From NCBI RefSeq assembly GCF_012295525.1, contig NZ_CP051167.1, positions 2,108,001 to 2,172,000 of the forward strand: DNA of 64,000 nt. Reading direction: 5' to 3'. Within the stretch, counting starts at the first letter, position 1. Every line of letters starts with the position of its first letter. The position numbers and the translations under genes were made by a program. This DNA is from Oxynema aestuarii AP17 (lineage in GTDB: Bacteria > Cyanobacteriota > Cyanobacteriia > Cyanobacteriales > Laspinemataceae). Under the pieces are notes generated by a model, which saw nothing but the letters and a program-made list of their open reading frames with translations, made no database searches and was not told where the DNA came from. Below, piece by piece: positions 54,495-63,078 of the stretch.

Positions 54495-54530
54495 CTCAGA
54501 TTCCTCGCCGTCGTGTAGGGGGAAAACCAC

Positions 54531-55082
54531 AAAAGAAAAGCAGTCTTTATTTCAATGGGTTGGTTTGTAGCTGTTTTAACAGATTTTGACGGACTTTGGA
54601 AGTCGATCGAACCAAAAAGCTATTAAATTTAATATACCTCCATCCTCAAGGGAAAAAGATACATCATAGAGATTCGGTGATTGAGTTTTCTCAGAAATTC
54701 TTTTAGATTTTGAAGATCGAGTGTTCGTAGGCCGTGTAGTCTTTAAATCGTAGTCTTCAACCCGCGCCTCAGAAAATGTAAGCTTTTATCGATTGATTGT
54801 GACTTTCGTTGTTATATTCTTGCGAAAACACATTTTGGATTTGGCAAGGTTGCGATCGCTTAATTCTCAGATCGCAGTCTTAGCACAATACAGGACTATT
54901 GTGTAATTAATTCAATAAATTACAGTCGCTACTGGCTTGAAGTAACATAATATAACCAAACGGGAACCGACGATCGGCGATCGCCGATCTCTAGTTTGAG
55001 GCTCTCGAACCGAAAAAATTGGGTTTGATGTTTCAAACCGACCTTATTTAGTGATAGAATATCCCAGTCAGTTTAACTCATC
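54531..55082. other. Intergenic, AT-rich, upstream of the riboswitch
   Basis: About 550 bases with no gene. Palindrome GATCGGCGATCGCCGATC at 54972-54989. The promoter for the riboswitch-metE transcript is expected in 54890-55080, where TTATTTAGTGATAGAAT lies. Confidence 0.4.
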
Positions 55083-55210
55083 GGTTCTAGCGGGGGTCAG
55101 CCGCTAGAGGAAACGGGGAAAGCGCAGTGAAAATCTGCCACTGTCCCGCAGCTGTGAAGGAGGACTCTCCCTATTGTCCGAGCCTCCGAGTCAGAATGCC
55201 CGCCGATAGA
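55083..55210 (+). promoter_or_regulatory. Cobalamin riboswitch
   Basis: Conserved core in order: GGTTCTAGCGGGG start, GGAAACGGGGAA, AAGCGCAGTGAAAATC, the B12 box GCCACTGTCCCGCAGCTGTG, GAAGGAGG and the closing GAGTCAGAATGCCCGCC. The aptamer precedes metE by about 400 nt. Adenosyl- or methylcobalamin binding should switch off expression of the B12-independent enzyme. Confidence 0.95.
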
Positions 55211-55604
55211 AAACACACGTCACACAACATCTGCGAGGTACGGATGATGAATTCTGCAAGCTTTTCTCGTTCGCAACGGGTTTGTTATTGGAGCGTCGCC
55301 GCACGGCTCTGGTAACGGTCGTTAGAACGCGGTGAAAATTTGAATTCTTGCCTCAATGCAAGGCCGACCCCCGTAGCTACGAGGGCGTGCGTTCGGCTCG
55401 TGCAATAGCGCGAGAAGGCTAATTTTTCCCTACTTTCAGCTTCGGAGTATCTAAGAAAATAGCAGGTTTGAGTCTTGTCAGTCGTAGCCTTTTCGCTTAC
55501 AAGCGCGAGGCGATCGCGTGGCAATGGCTCGAGGTTACTCCTGTTTTTTTCTTTGAGATCCCTCGAACCCTCAATCCTTTATTCAACCATTTAGACTCGC
55601 AACA
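55211..55604 (+). promoter_or_regulatory. Expression platform and leader between riboswitch and metE
   Basis: About 390 nt of leader. It includes ACACGTCACACAACATCTGCGAGG, a stretch often seen right after such aptamers, and a hairpin GTAGCTAC-like near 55368. No ORF is convincing (55127-55315 runs through the aptamer). Long leader suggests an additional regulatory element. Confidence 0.5.
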
Positions 55605-57836
55605 ATGACCATTCAAACGATGACCCTGGGCTACGCGCGCATGGGCAAACGGCGCGAGCTTAAGAAAGCTCTAGAAGCGTTTTGGAACGATGCTTCGGAT
55701 GCCGAGAGCTTGCTAAAAACGAGTCGCGACATCGATGTAGAAAACTGGAAAACCCAGCTCGATGGGGGGATTGACTGCATCGGTGTCGGCGATCGCACGT
55801 TGTACGACTCCGTCCTCGATTGGACGGTACGACTGGGGTTAATTCCGCCGCGATTTCGAGGATTGCAGGGGCTGGAGCTCTATTTTGCTATGGCGCGCGG
55901 TCAAACAGGGATTCCAGCTCTGGAAATGACCAAGTGGTTCGATACGAACTATCACTACTTAGTGCCAGAAATTAAGGCCGATGCCGAGCCACAGGCAAAC
56001 TTTAGCGATTTTCTCGAGATCGTGCGCCAGTCGCGATCGCTGCTGGGAGAGCGCGCCGTCCCGATCGTCCTGAGTCCGGTCACGCTCTTGCATCTGAGTC
56101 GGCGAAAAGGAAAGTTTGAAGATGATTTAGCCAAACTCCTACCCTTGTATGTCGATCTTTTAGAACAACTGAAAGATTTGGGCATCACTCAAGTGCAACT
56201 TCACGATCCGATCGGGGTTAAAAGTGGCGTTCCCGACCTGCAAACTGCGATGACAGAGACTTACAGCCGACTGACTGAAGTTGGCTTGCGGATCCACCTG
56301 GTGAGCTACTTTGATGATTTGGGTGAAAATTACGGCTGGGTGACCCAGTTACCCGTAGCGGCGATCGGCCTCGATTTCACGCGGGGGCGCAATCTGGAAC
56401 TGTTGCAGACTCAAGGATTCCCTGCCGACAAGCAATTGGGCGTGGGAATGGTGGACGCCCGCAATGTCTGGAAGATCCGCCCGTCATCGGTACGAGCCAC
56501 CTTGGAGGCCATTCGGACGGTGACCACCAACATTTACTTACATCCTTCTGCATCGTTGCAATTTGTCCCTCACGATGCGACTCAGGAAACCAAGCTGCCA
56601 GAACCCTTACGCCAAGTACTGAGTTTCGCCCGACAGAAGCTTGAGGAAGTCGTGTTACTCTCTGCGGACGATCCGGAGACGGCATTGGCTCAAATCCAAC
56701 GGCAATGGCAAGCATTTGAGCAGTTTGCGCCAGCAACGCCAAGGGTACACGAGCGCTTGCGCGATCTGACAGTCTCGGATCTCGAGCGTTCCCTTCCTTA
56801 CCAGCAACGGCGATCGCACCAACCCCAGCTCCCTGCGTTTCCAACGACGACGATCGGATCTTTCCCGCAAACTCCGGAAGTTCGCAAGCTACGCCTACAG
56901 TTAAAACGGGGGGAAATCACTCAAAGCGAGTACGAACAGCGTATCGATGCTGAAATTGCCCAATGCATTGAGCTTCAAGAACAAGTGGGCTTGGATGTCT
57001 TGGTGCATGGGGAATTCGAGCGCACCGATATGGTGGAGTTCTTCGGGCAGAAACTATCCGGTTTTGCTTTTACCCAACACGGTTGGGTGCAAAGTTATGG
57101 CAGTCGCTGCGTGCGTCCGCCGATTATCTATGGAGATATCACGCGGACGGAGCCGATGACCGTGCGGGAATTTGAGGTAGCGCGATCGCTGACCTCCAAA
57201 ATCGTCAAAGGAATGCTGACCGGGCCGGTTACGATGCTCAATTGGTCATTCCCGCGCACGGATATTCCGCGTCGGGAACAGGCGATGCAAATTGCACTGG
57301 CTCTGCGCGATGAGGTAGCCGACCTGGAAGCTGCCGGAGCGCAAATCATTCAAATTGACGAACCCGCTTTGCGCGAAGGACTGCCCCTCAAATCGGAACG
57401 GTGGAACGAATACCTTTCTTGGGCGGTGGATGCTTTCCGCCTGGCGGCAGCGATCGCCAAACCGGAAACCCAAATCCACACGCACATGTGTTACTGCGAG
57501 TTCGGCGATATTATCCACCAGATCGAACGGCTCGATGCGGACGTGCTGTCGATTGAGAACAGCCGTAGCAACAACGAGACTTTGTTTGAAATTACCGGGG
57601 CAGGTTACAAACATCAAGTCGGGAATGGGATCTACGACGTACATGCTCCGATCGTTCCGAGCGTGGAGCAAATGGTGCAGCAATTGCAGACGGGGGTTGC
57701 CAATTTGCCCACGGAGCAAATTTGGGTCAATCCTGACTGCGGCTTGAAAACCCGACGTTGGCAAGAGGTGATTCCGGCGTTGAAGAACATGGTCGAAGCG
57801 GCGAAGATTTTACGGGAGAAACCGGATGAGAGTTGA
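55605..57836 (+). CDS. metE: Cobalamin-independent methionine synthase
   Basis: 743 residues; MetE transfers a methyl group from 5-methyltetrahydrofolate polyglutamate to homocysteine. N-terminal and C-terminal beta/alpha barrels are both complete: GYARMGKRRELKKALEAFW, then the catalytic barrel FPTTTIGSFPQTPEVRKLR (about 412). Zinc ligands: HTHMCYCEF (His and Cys, about residue 625) and WVNPDCGLKTR (Cys, about 705). Methionine-synthesis by MetE is used when B12 is scarce, consistent with the upstream cobalamin riboswitch. Starts of ATG at 55605 or 55620 are both possible. Confidence 0.97.
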   Translation: MTIQTMTLGYARMGKRRELKKALEAFWNDASDAESLLKTSRDIDVENWKTQLDGGIDCIGVGDRTLYDSVLDWTVRLGLIPPRFRGLQGLELYFAMARGQTGIPALEMTKWFDTNYHYLVPEIKADAEPQANFSDFLEIVRQSRSLLGERAVPIVLSPVTLLHLSRRKGKFEDDLAKLLPLYVDLLEQLKDLGITQVQLHDPIGVKSGVPDLQTAMTETYSRLTEVGLRIHLVSYFDDLGENYGWVTQLPVAAIGLDFTRGRNLELLQTQGFPADKQLGVGMVDARNVWKIRPSSVRATLEAIRTVTTNIYLHPSASLQFVPHDATQETKLPEPLRQVLSFARQKLEEVVLLSADDPETALAQIQRQWQAFEQFAPATPRVHERLRDLTVSDLERSLPYQQRRSHQPQLPAFPTTTIGSFPQTPEVRKLRLQLKRGEITQSEYEQRIDAEIAQCIELQEQVGLDVLVHGEFERTDMVEFFGQKLSGFAFTQHGWVQSYGSRCVRPPIIYGDITRTEPMTVREFEVARSLTSKIVKGMLTGPVTMLNWSFPRTDIPRREQAMQIALALRDEVADLEAAGAQIIQIDEPALREGLPLKSERWNEYLSWAVDAFRLAAAIAKPETQIHTHMCYCEFGDIIHQIERLDADVLSIENSRSNNETLFEITGAGYKHQVGNGIYDVHAPIVPSVEQMVQQLQTGVANLPTEQIWVNPDCGLKTRRWQEVIPALKNMVEAAKILREKPDES

Positions 57837-58314
57837 GACCGATCTGTGGCAACAAAAGGGAGATGACTGGCAGCAAGCATTCATTGCAACCAATTTGTTG
57901 GTGATTGGTTACAATGCCTGGGTCGGTTATCTCGCTGGGGAACGCGGTGCCGTCGTTTGCAGCCTCAAAACCCCTCACCTGGGAATCGCGGGGGAAAGTT
58001 TTCCATCTCACTACGTCCCGCGATCGCGGATGGTTCCTTTTCTCAATGCTTGGCTGGCCAACCCGGAGATGCCAATGCTCTACGACCGTCACTTGAATGC
58101 TCACCTCCTGGAGGCGGTCGATGGTTACAATCCGCAAACCGATGCCATATTGCTGTTGGAATCCGGCGGTCGGGCAACGTTGTTCTATTTGCGGAATATG
58201 GCGATCGCGCCACCTCAAAGTTACAAGACTATTTGTATGGGTTGGGACGAATTCCACCTGTCGCATTCGGATCTTTCTCAAATGAGTCTCCATCAGTTCA
58301 ATCTCACTCCTTAA
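57826..58314 (+). CDS. Hypothetical protein in the metE operon
   Basis: 162 residues; its ATG overlaps the metE 3' end by 11 nt, so the gene is co-translated with metE. Begins MRVETDLWQQKGDDWQQAF; contains NLLVIGYNAWVGYLAGERGA, VVCSLKTPHLGIAG, AILLLESGGRATLFYLRNM. Soluble alpha/beta mix; no known domain. The operon position implies a role in methionine synthesis or B12-shortage response; nothing in the sequence says which. Confidence 0.75.
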   Translation: MRVETDLWQQKGDDWQQAFIATNLLVIGYNAWVGYLAGERGAVVCSLKTPHLGIAGESFPSHYVPRSRMVPFLNAWLANPEMPMLYDRHLNAHLLEAVDGYNPQTDAILLLESGGRATLFYLRNMAIAPPQSYKTICMGWDEFHLSHSDLSQMSLHQFNLTP

Positions 58315-58329
58315 CGAGGTGCCGATCTT

Positions 58330-58722
58330 ATGAGTGAAGTCACTTTATTCGCCTGTTGTTTGTGTCGCTTTTCGCCTGAAGAAAAAAGCCGCGACGATCT
58401 TTCCGGTGGAGAACATTTACTCGCCCGCGTGCAAGCCGAATTGAAGGCTCGCAACTTGCAAGAAAGGATTGCCGTTCGGCCCTTACGCTGTATGGCTGCG
58501 TGCTCTCGTGGGTGTAATGTCACCCTCGCCGCCCCTGGCAAACTGACCTTTGTTCTCAGTGGGCTATCCCCTACTGAATCCGCCGTCGCTTTGTCGGAGT
58601 TTTGCGAGCAATATGTAGCCACTCCCGAAGGGAAAGTCCCGTATCGAGAACGATCTGCGATCGTTCGGGAGGCGACGGCCTTGATTTTGCCTCCGCTCCC
58701 CTATTCTCCCCCTCAACAGTGA
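58330..58722 (+). CDS. DUF1636 metal-binding-type protein
   Basis: 130 residues: LFACCLCRF near the N-terminus, LRCMAACSRGCNVTLAAPGK (about 56-75) and FCEQYVATPEGKVPYRER, all marks of DUF1636. Cysteines CCLC and CMAACSRGC likely bind metal or a cluster. DUF1636 genes are often beside cobalamin and cobalt-uptake genes, in keeping with the B12 riboswitch upstream. Starts 15 nt after the previous gene, so the same operon. A 54-codon ORF (58722-58886) starts in its stop codon (TGATG) but is doubtful. Confidence 0.85.
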   Translation: MSEVTLFACCLCRFSPEEKSRDDLSGGEHLLARVQAELKARNLQERIAVRPLRCMAACSRGCNVTLAAPGKLTFVLSGLSPTESAVALSEFCEQYVATPEGKVPYRERSAIVREATALILPPLPYSPPQQ

Positions 58723-58906
58723 TGCCAATGTTGCAATACCAACTGATGCGAATGGGAAAAATTCCCACGGGGGTTCACCCTTTTGTCAAGTCGTCGGTGT
58801 CTCCTCAAGACTCTCCTGGGAGGCGTAGGCTTTGGCAGTGGTATCGTTTGGCGATCGCCGCGATCGCCCGCTTGAGGTCATTCTAAGCGGATTAGCCATC
58901 TTCGCT

Positions 58907-58931
58907 CGGGGCGCAATCCTGTAGCGCCCCG
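58907..58931 (+). terminator. Hairpin between the metE operon and the methyltransferase
   Basis: CGGGGCGC pairs perfectly with GCGCCCCG around AATCCTGTA. No T-run follows, so it is either a weak terminator of the metE operon or a 5' structure of the next transcript, 31 nt before its Shine-Dalgarno. Confidence 0.5.
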
Positions 58932-58973
58932 TAATATAGAGAAACTCGAAGTTGTCAATTAGGGAGGATGTTG

Positions 58974-59954
58974 ATGAGTTTGTCGTTTGCGATCGGCGCT
59001 TTGCTCGCACTTGTGGCGATCGCCACTGCTGTCTATCTGATGTCTGCCCGTAAATACCAGTCGTCAGACTCCGTTGCCAATGCCTACGATACCTGGACCG
59101 AAGATGGCATTTTAGAATACTACTGGGGCGAACACATCCACTTAGGTCACTACGGTTCGCCTCCGCAACGAAAGGACTTCCGAGAAGCTAAAGCTGACTT
59201 CGTGCATGAAATGGTGAGTTGGGGAGGCTTGGACGAACTGCCCCCAGGGACGACCGTGTTGGATGTCGGCTGCGGGATTGGGGGCAGCAGTCGCATGTTG
59301 GCGCGCGATTATGGCTTTGCGGTGACGGGGGTCACGATCAGTCCCCAACAAGTCCAACGGGCGAAGGAACTGACCGAGGAAGACCTCGACGTTAACTTTC
59401 TGGTCGAGGATGCCCTATCTCTTTCGTTCCCGGATGCCAGTTTTGATGTGGTTTGGTCGATTGAAGCCGGACCGCACATGCCGGATAAGGCGCTGTTTGC
59501 CAAAGAATTAATGCGCGTCTTAAAGCCGGGGGGTATCTTGGTGGTCGCCGACTGGAATCAAAGAGACGATCGCCAAACGCCACTCAATTTTTGGGAACGT
59601 CCGGTGATGCGGCAACTGCTCGATCAGTGGTCCCATCCGGCATTTGCCAGTATTGAAGGGTTTGCCGAATTACTCTCGGCAACGGGATGGGTCGAGGGTG
59701 AGGTGACAACTGCCGACTGGAGTGCAGCGACCTTGCCTTCTTGGCTCGATTCGATTTGGCAGGGGATAGCCAGACCGCAAGGATTGGTTCGTTTTGGTCT
59801 GTTGGGGACGATCAAATCTTTGCGGGAAGTGCCAACTTTGCTGCTGATGCGGCTGGCATTCGGTACGGGTCTGTGCCGTTTTGGTATGTTCCGGGCCGTG
59901 CGATCGGACTCATCCCGGTCAGCCGAGCTGGCTTTGGCAGAAACGACGGTGTGA
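58974..59954 (+). CDS. MPBQ/MSBQ methyltransferase (tocopherol and plastoquinone synthesis)
   Basis: About 326 residues. N-terminal membrane helix (FAIGALLALVAIATAVYLM), then a methyltransferase domain: SSDSVANAYDTWTEDGILEY, YWGEHIHLGHYGSPPQRKDF, SAM motif VLDVGCGIGGSSRMLARDYG, VWSIEAGPHMPDK, LKPGGILVVADWNQRDDRQ and FWERPVMRQLLDQWSHPAFA. These equal Synechocystis Sll0418, 2-methyl-6-phytyl-benzoquinol methyltransferase, in near-continuous stretches as I remember it. It methylates tocopherol and plastoquinone precursors at a membrane. GGGAGG at 58962 favours ATG 58974 over 58968. Confidence 0.92.
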   Translation: MSLSFAIGALLALVAIATAVYLMSARKYQSSDSVANAYDTWTEDGILEYYWGEHIHLGHYGSPPQRKDFREAKADFVHEMVSWGGLDELPPGTTVLDVGCGIGGSSRMLARDYGFAVTGVTISPQQVQRAKELTEEDLDVNFLVEDALSLSFPDASFDVVWSIEAGPHMPDKALFAKELMRVLKPGGILVVADWNQRDDRQTPLNFWERPVMRQLLDQWSHPAFASIEGFAELLSATGWVEGEVTTADWSAATLPSWLDSIWQGIARPQGLVRFGLLGTIKSLREVPTLLLMRLAFGTGLCRFGMFRAVRSDSSRSAELALAETTV

Positions 59955-60297
59955 ATGAATGAACTTGTAATGAACTTGTAGGGACGCGATCGATCGCGTC
60001 CCTACAGGATCTACGGTTAGTAAGGTTGGTAATCTGATGGCGATCGCACGCCAGAAGATAGTGCTTCTCTGTTCGACCGAACACGAAGGATTTTATCCAA
60101 CTTTCTAACAAGAGTATAAAGCGATCGCCCTTTTATTTCCAAAGGGCGATCGCTTTAAAATAAACAGCCACAAACCGGGTTTCTCTGGAAAATCCCTGTC
60201 ATCCCACTATTTTCATGATAGAAACCTGGTTTATTGAGCGGGAGCTTGGCAAAGGAGCGATCGCCTTTCAAACAATAGGAAAACGATCCCTTTTCTG
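59955..60297. other. Intergenic region with palindromes and one repeat copy
   Basis: A perfect 30-nt palindrome at 59977-60006 (half: TGTAGGGACGCGATC), a hairpin AAGCGATCGCCCTTT/AAAGGGCGATCGCTT at 60118-60155, and copy 3 of the 66-nt hairpin repeat. No gene. Confidence 0.7.
60170..60234 (+). repeat. 66-nt hairpin repeat, copy 3 (diverged)
   Basis: ACAAACCGGGTTTCT ... CTGTCATCCCAC ... ATAGAAACCTGGTTTA, recognisably the same as copies 1 and 2 at 61011 and 61094, with several substitutions. Confidence 0.75.
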
Positions 60298-60591
60298 TTA
60301 CTCTGGTTGGCAAAAGCGACCTGTAACTCGCTCGTATTCATCCTCTAGTAGCCACATTTGGCTCTCTTCGTAAGTATCGCTGGTAAAGATAGATTTATAG
60401 TTTTGTGCGGGATTTTGAATCGAGAATTTACCCGAGCGTTCTTTCACCAACATCAGAATATAGGGTGGGGAGAGCCAAGGATCGACCCAGATTTCCGCAA
60501 ACTCCCATTCTGGTTCTGATGCTTGATTAGCGAGCAGATTTGTTATATTTTCAGGGTTTTGTTCTACGCGGTTTGGTGCGAGGGATGACAT
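60298..60591 (-). CDS. Hypothetical protein, small acidic
   Basis: 97 residues: MSSLAPNRVEQNPENITNLL, then EWEFAEIWVDPWLSPPYILM and SIQNPAQNYKSIFTSDTYEE. No known domain. The start overlaps the upstream gene's end by 41 nt in another frame, an unusually long overlap. Last gene of the minus-strand accessory run. Confidence 0.6.
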   Translation of the reverse strand: MSSLAPNRVEQNPENITNLLANQASEPEWEFAEIWVDPWLSPPYILMLVKERSGKFSIQNPAQNYKSIFTSDTYEESQMWLLEDEYERVTGRFCQPE

Positions 60592-60913
60592 GATACTTAC
60601 CTGTGATCTTTTGGATTTTTATTTCCCCATAGTGGAGAGGAATTTGCGAACCATCTAATTTTAGAATATAACCGATTGGCTCGGCAAAAAATAATCCATA
60701 GCGTTCGTATTTATCTTCTAAATCCTCTGCTCCGGTTCTCTCTCCCCTTTTCTTAATTTCCTCTGCAACTTGCTCCATTGTTCGGCGATTATTAAATAAA
60801 TAGACGATCCCTTCTGTTTCCAGTTCCTTTTGTGATTTTTCGGTGGCAGGGAGATGCTTGTTAATCAGACTGGTTCGATTTTCCAGGTAGATTTCTCGCT
60901 CGATACCACTCAT
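60551..60913 (-). CDS. Hypothetical protein
   Basis: 120 residues, charged, no signal or membrane helix: MSGIEREIYLENRTSLINKH, RRTMEQVAEEIKKRGERTGA and a basic C-terminus PRTKPRRTKP. Unknown family. Downstream in the cassette with 41-nt overlap to the next gene. Confidence 0.6.
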   Translation of the reverse strand: MSGIEREIYLENRTSLINKHLPATEKSQKELETEGIVYLFNNRRTMEQVAEEIKKRGERTGAEDLEDKYERYGLFFAEPIGYILKLDGSQIPLHYGEIKIQKITGKYHVIPRTKPRRTKP

Positions 60914-61010
60914 ATTATTTTTTTAACAACCCGTCCAACCATAACATAAAGCGATCGCCCCCATTGGAAAATAGAAGAGAGATCGCCTCTTGTATCAGAA
61001 ACCGACAGCC

Positions 61011-61076
61011 AGAAACCGGGTTTCTTTATAAAATCTCTGTCATCCCACCAAAATTGTCATAGAAACCGGGTTTCTT
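61011..61076 (+). repeat. 66-nt hairpin repeat, copy 1
   Basis: Begins and ends with the palindrome AGAAACCGGGTTTCT, with CTGTCATCCCACCAAAATTG between. Foldable as two hairpins or one long one. Confidence 0.85.
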
Positions 61077-61093
61077 TTCCTTAACCTGCGACC

Positions 61094-61159
61094 AGAAACC
61101 GGGTTTCTTTATAAAATCTCTGTCATCCCACCAAAATTGTCATAGAAACCCGGTTTCTT
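61094..61159 (+). repeat. 66-nt hairpin repeat, copy 2
   Basis: Same as copy 1 apart from one base in the terminal palindrome (AGAAACCCGGTTTCT). Copies 1 and 2 start 83 nt apart, in direct orientation, in the 290-nt gap between cassette genes. Confidence 0.85.
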
Positions 61160-61200
61160 TTTTCAGGGGTAAACAAAAGAGCGATCGCAATAAATTAACC

Positions 61201-61719
61201 TCAAAGACCGATTGTAAACCGAAAGCTTTTGGTGTTTCCAATAAATTCGTCTCCACAGTATGTTTTTACTTTTCCCTTATAGCTTCCACGATTGAAATAC
61301 TTGTTGGGAATATATAAAGTAAAATTTTTGTATGTACTATGTTCATACCGAGGGCGAAAATCATCACTGGTTGATAGTTGATTGTCTTCTGTGCGATAGC
61401 CGCGAGTAGTGCTTCTTACCTTTCTGCCATTTTTGTAGTAGAAATAAGCAGCAGCTGTACAACTACGATTTTTCAGGTGAGCCGTTTCAAAGTCCAGAAC
61501 CATTTTTATATTTTTACCTGATGACCTTCTGACATTGTGGTAAACGTCGAGGTCTGTTATGTTTACTCTCGGCTGGCTTTCCCAAATAAAAAAACCTACA
61601 ACTAAGAAACCAGCGATCGCCGAAAAAATTAAGCGGCTGGGGTCAAAAAGCTTTGGCTTTTGGTGTTTTCGCAAAGCGTGGAGAATTCTTCGACTAATTT
61701 CTTCTTCATCATTTCTCAT
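61201..61719 (-). CDS. Membrane-anchored protein with extracytoplasmic beta domain
   Basis: 172 residues. A cytoplasmic basic N-terminus (RRILHALRKHQKPKLFDPSR), one helix LIFSAIAGFLVVGFFIWES (about 30-48), then about 120 residues of beta-type sequence with Cys in NRSCTAAAYFYYKNGRKV and KTYCGDEFIG, compatible with an Ig-like disulfide. Start overlaps the AAA+ stop by 11 nt, so the two genes are coupled. Role unknown: likely membrane partner of the ATPase. Confidence 0.75.
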   Translation of the reverse strand: MRNDEEEISRRILHALRKHQKPKLFDPSRLIFSAIAGFLVVGFFIWESQPRVNITDLDVYHNVRRSSGKNIKMVLDFETAHLKNRSCTAAAYFYYKNGRKVRSTTRGYRTEDNQLSTSDDFRPRYEHSTYKNFTLYIPNKYFNRGSYKGKVKTYCGDEFIGNTKSFRFTIGL

Positions 61720-62839
61720 CAGTATTTTCTTCCTTGGCTATGGCTTCTTTGATTTTTTTCCCGATTTCCTTCTTCTCTTCGGGAGTTAAACTTCTAGATT
61801 CATCCTCGGAAGACACATTAATGCGAGCTTTTTTAATCGCTTCAATCGAGTTGATAAAATCGGTTAAGTCAAGCTGATTTTTGCCTTGACGAGCCGCTCT
61901 CATGGCCGCATCAATCACGGCATTTTTAATATCCCGACCGCAAACATCATCAACTTTAGCTAATTCTGCTAGGGACACATTTTCGGCTTTTGGCATCTTG
62001 TCGGGAAGATGTTTCGCCCATATTTGTTGACGACAGATTTCGTCTGGCATGGGAAAGTTGACATGGCGAACTCTGGTTTCAAAGGCTTTATCATAGTTTT
62101 GCACCAGATTAGTGGAAAAAATGACTACGCCGCGAAACCGTTCTAAGCAGATAAGTAACTGACTCCGCATGGAGTTAATCGCTTGTTCCGATCCTTGATT
62201 AACGTTTGTGAGTCGCTTGGAAAGTAAGGAGTCAGCTTCATCGATAAACAACAAGGAATTTTCTCGCTCTGCTGCCATGAAAATTGCCTCAACATTTTTC
62301 GGCCCTTCTCCATGATACATACTCTCAATTTGAGCGTAACTGGCGACTAAAATAGGTCGGTTAATTTTAGAGGCGATCGCGTGTGCGGCTAAAGTCTTAC
62401 CCGTTCCCGGTTTACCATGAAAGTTGAGGGCGGTACGAGGAAACGGTTCAATTTGTCGCAAACCCCAGTCATCAAAAACTTTGGATTCTAACTCAATTAA
62501 GTCAACCGCCAACAGTAAGTCTTCTTCTACTTCTTTGGTGATAACTAATTGCTCGAAAGTAAATAAAGGTTGGGTGGGTTTGTATTTTTTGGCGCGGTCT
62601 TCAGGGGACAGGTCGTAGTTAGATTTGTTTTCGGGAGCATCTTTAGATCCTTCCTCTGATTTTTGACCGTTTTTCTGATTTGCCGATTGAGTTCCTACAG
62701 TAATCTGGATATCCTCAAGATTGGTTTCATCCAGTAGCTTATTGACTGCATTAACAAGTCTAGAACGACATACTGCGGCAACCGTTTCGGAAACTTGGAC
62801 TGGGATACCATCAATAACAAGAGAAGGAGCTTTATTCAT
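61709..62839 (-). CDS. AAA+ ATPase of the accessory cassette
   Basis: 376 residues. Residues 1-90 are an N-terminal domain (MNKAPSLVIDGIPVQVSETV) and a charged linker. The AAA+ core has Walker A GKPGTGKT (142-149), pore-loop-like SYAQIESMYHGEGPKNVEAI, Walker B LLFIDEAD (196-203), sensor 1 Asn in IFSTN (about 244) and arginine-finger candidates in FETRVRHV (256, 258), then a C-terminal lid (GRDIKNAVIDAAM). The core is of the meiotic/Vps4/FtsH-like clade used as protein unfoldases. Functional residues are intact. It may remodel a membrane complex with the neighbouring membrane proteins. Confidence 0.88.
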   Translation of the reverse strand: MNKAPSLVIDGIPVQVSETVAAVCRSRLVNAVNKLLDETNLEDIQITVGTQSANQKNGQKSEEGSKDAPENKSNYDLSPEDRAKKYKPTQPLFTFEQLVITKEVEEDLLLAVDLIELESKVFDDWGLRQIEPFPRTALNFHGKPGTGKTLAAHAIASKINRPILVASYAQIESMYHGEGPKNVEAIFMAAERENSLLFIDEADSLLSKRLTNVNQGSEQAINSMRSQLLICLERFRGVVIFSTNLVQNYDKAFETRVRHVNFPMPDEICRQQIWAKHLPDKMPKAENVSLAELAKVDDVCGRDIKNAVIDAAMRAARQGKNQLDLTDFINSIEAIKKARINVSSEDESRSLTPEEKKEIGKKIKEAIAKEENTDEK

Positions 62840-63078
62840 ATCTATTCAAAGCTAATAAACAATCAGGGTAAACGCATCAAATCAATAAGAGCCATTTTCT
62901 AGCCTCTTCTTGCCAAAATTATCAATAGTCTGCCCCTTATTGAGACTGCTGGATCCATATATAGCGTATGACATGTAAGTAAAGCCCTATATATGAAATT
63001 GTCCGAATTAGATGCGTTTACCCTGAATAAACAATAAAGCGAGAGTTCCTATTTCGATATTGAGCAATCCAAAAAACT
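62840..63078. other. Gap between cassette genes
   Basis: About 240 bases of AT-rich DNA upstream of the AAA+ gene. TGACATGTAAGTAAAGC and ATATATAGCG are present; no gene. It could hold a separate promoter for the AAA+ unit. Confidence 0.4.

Noticed and set aside
55127-55315. 62-aa ORF over the cobalamin riboswitch
   Set aside because: Runs through the conserved aptamer; the RNA explains the sequence.
61011-61159. 66-nt repeats as a short CRISPR array
   Set aside because: Spacing and palindromic ends do not fit; the interval between copies is not spacer-like and a third copy is 800 nt away.
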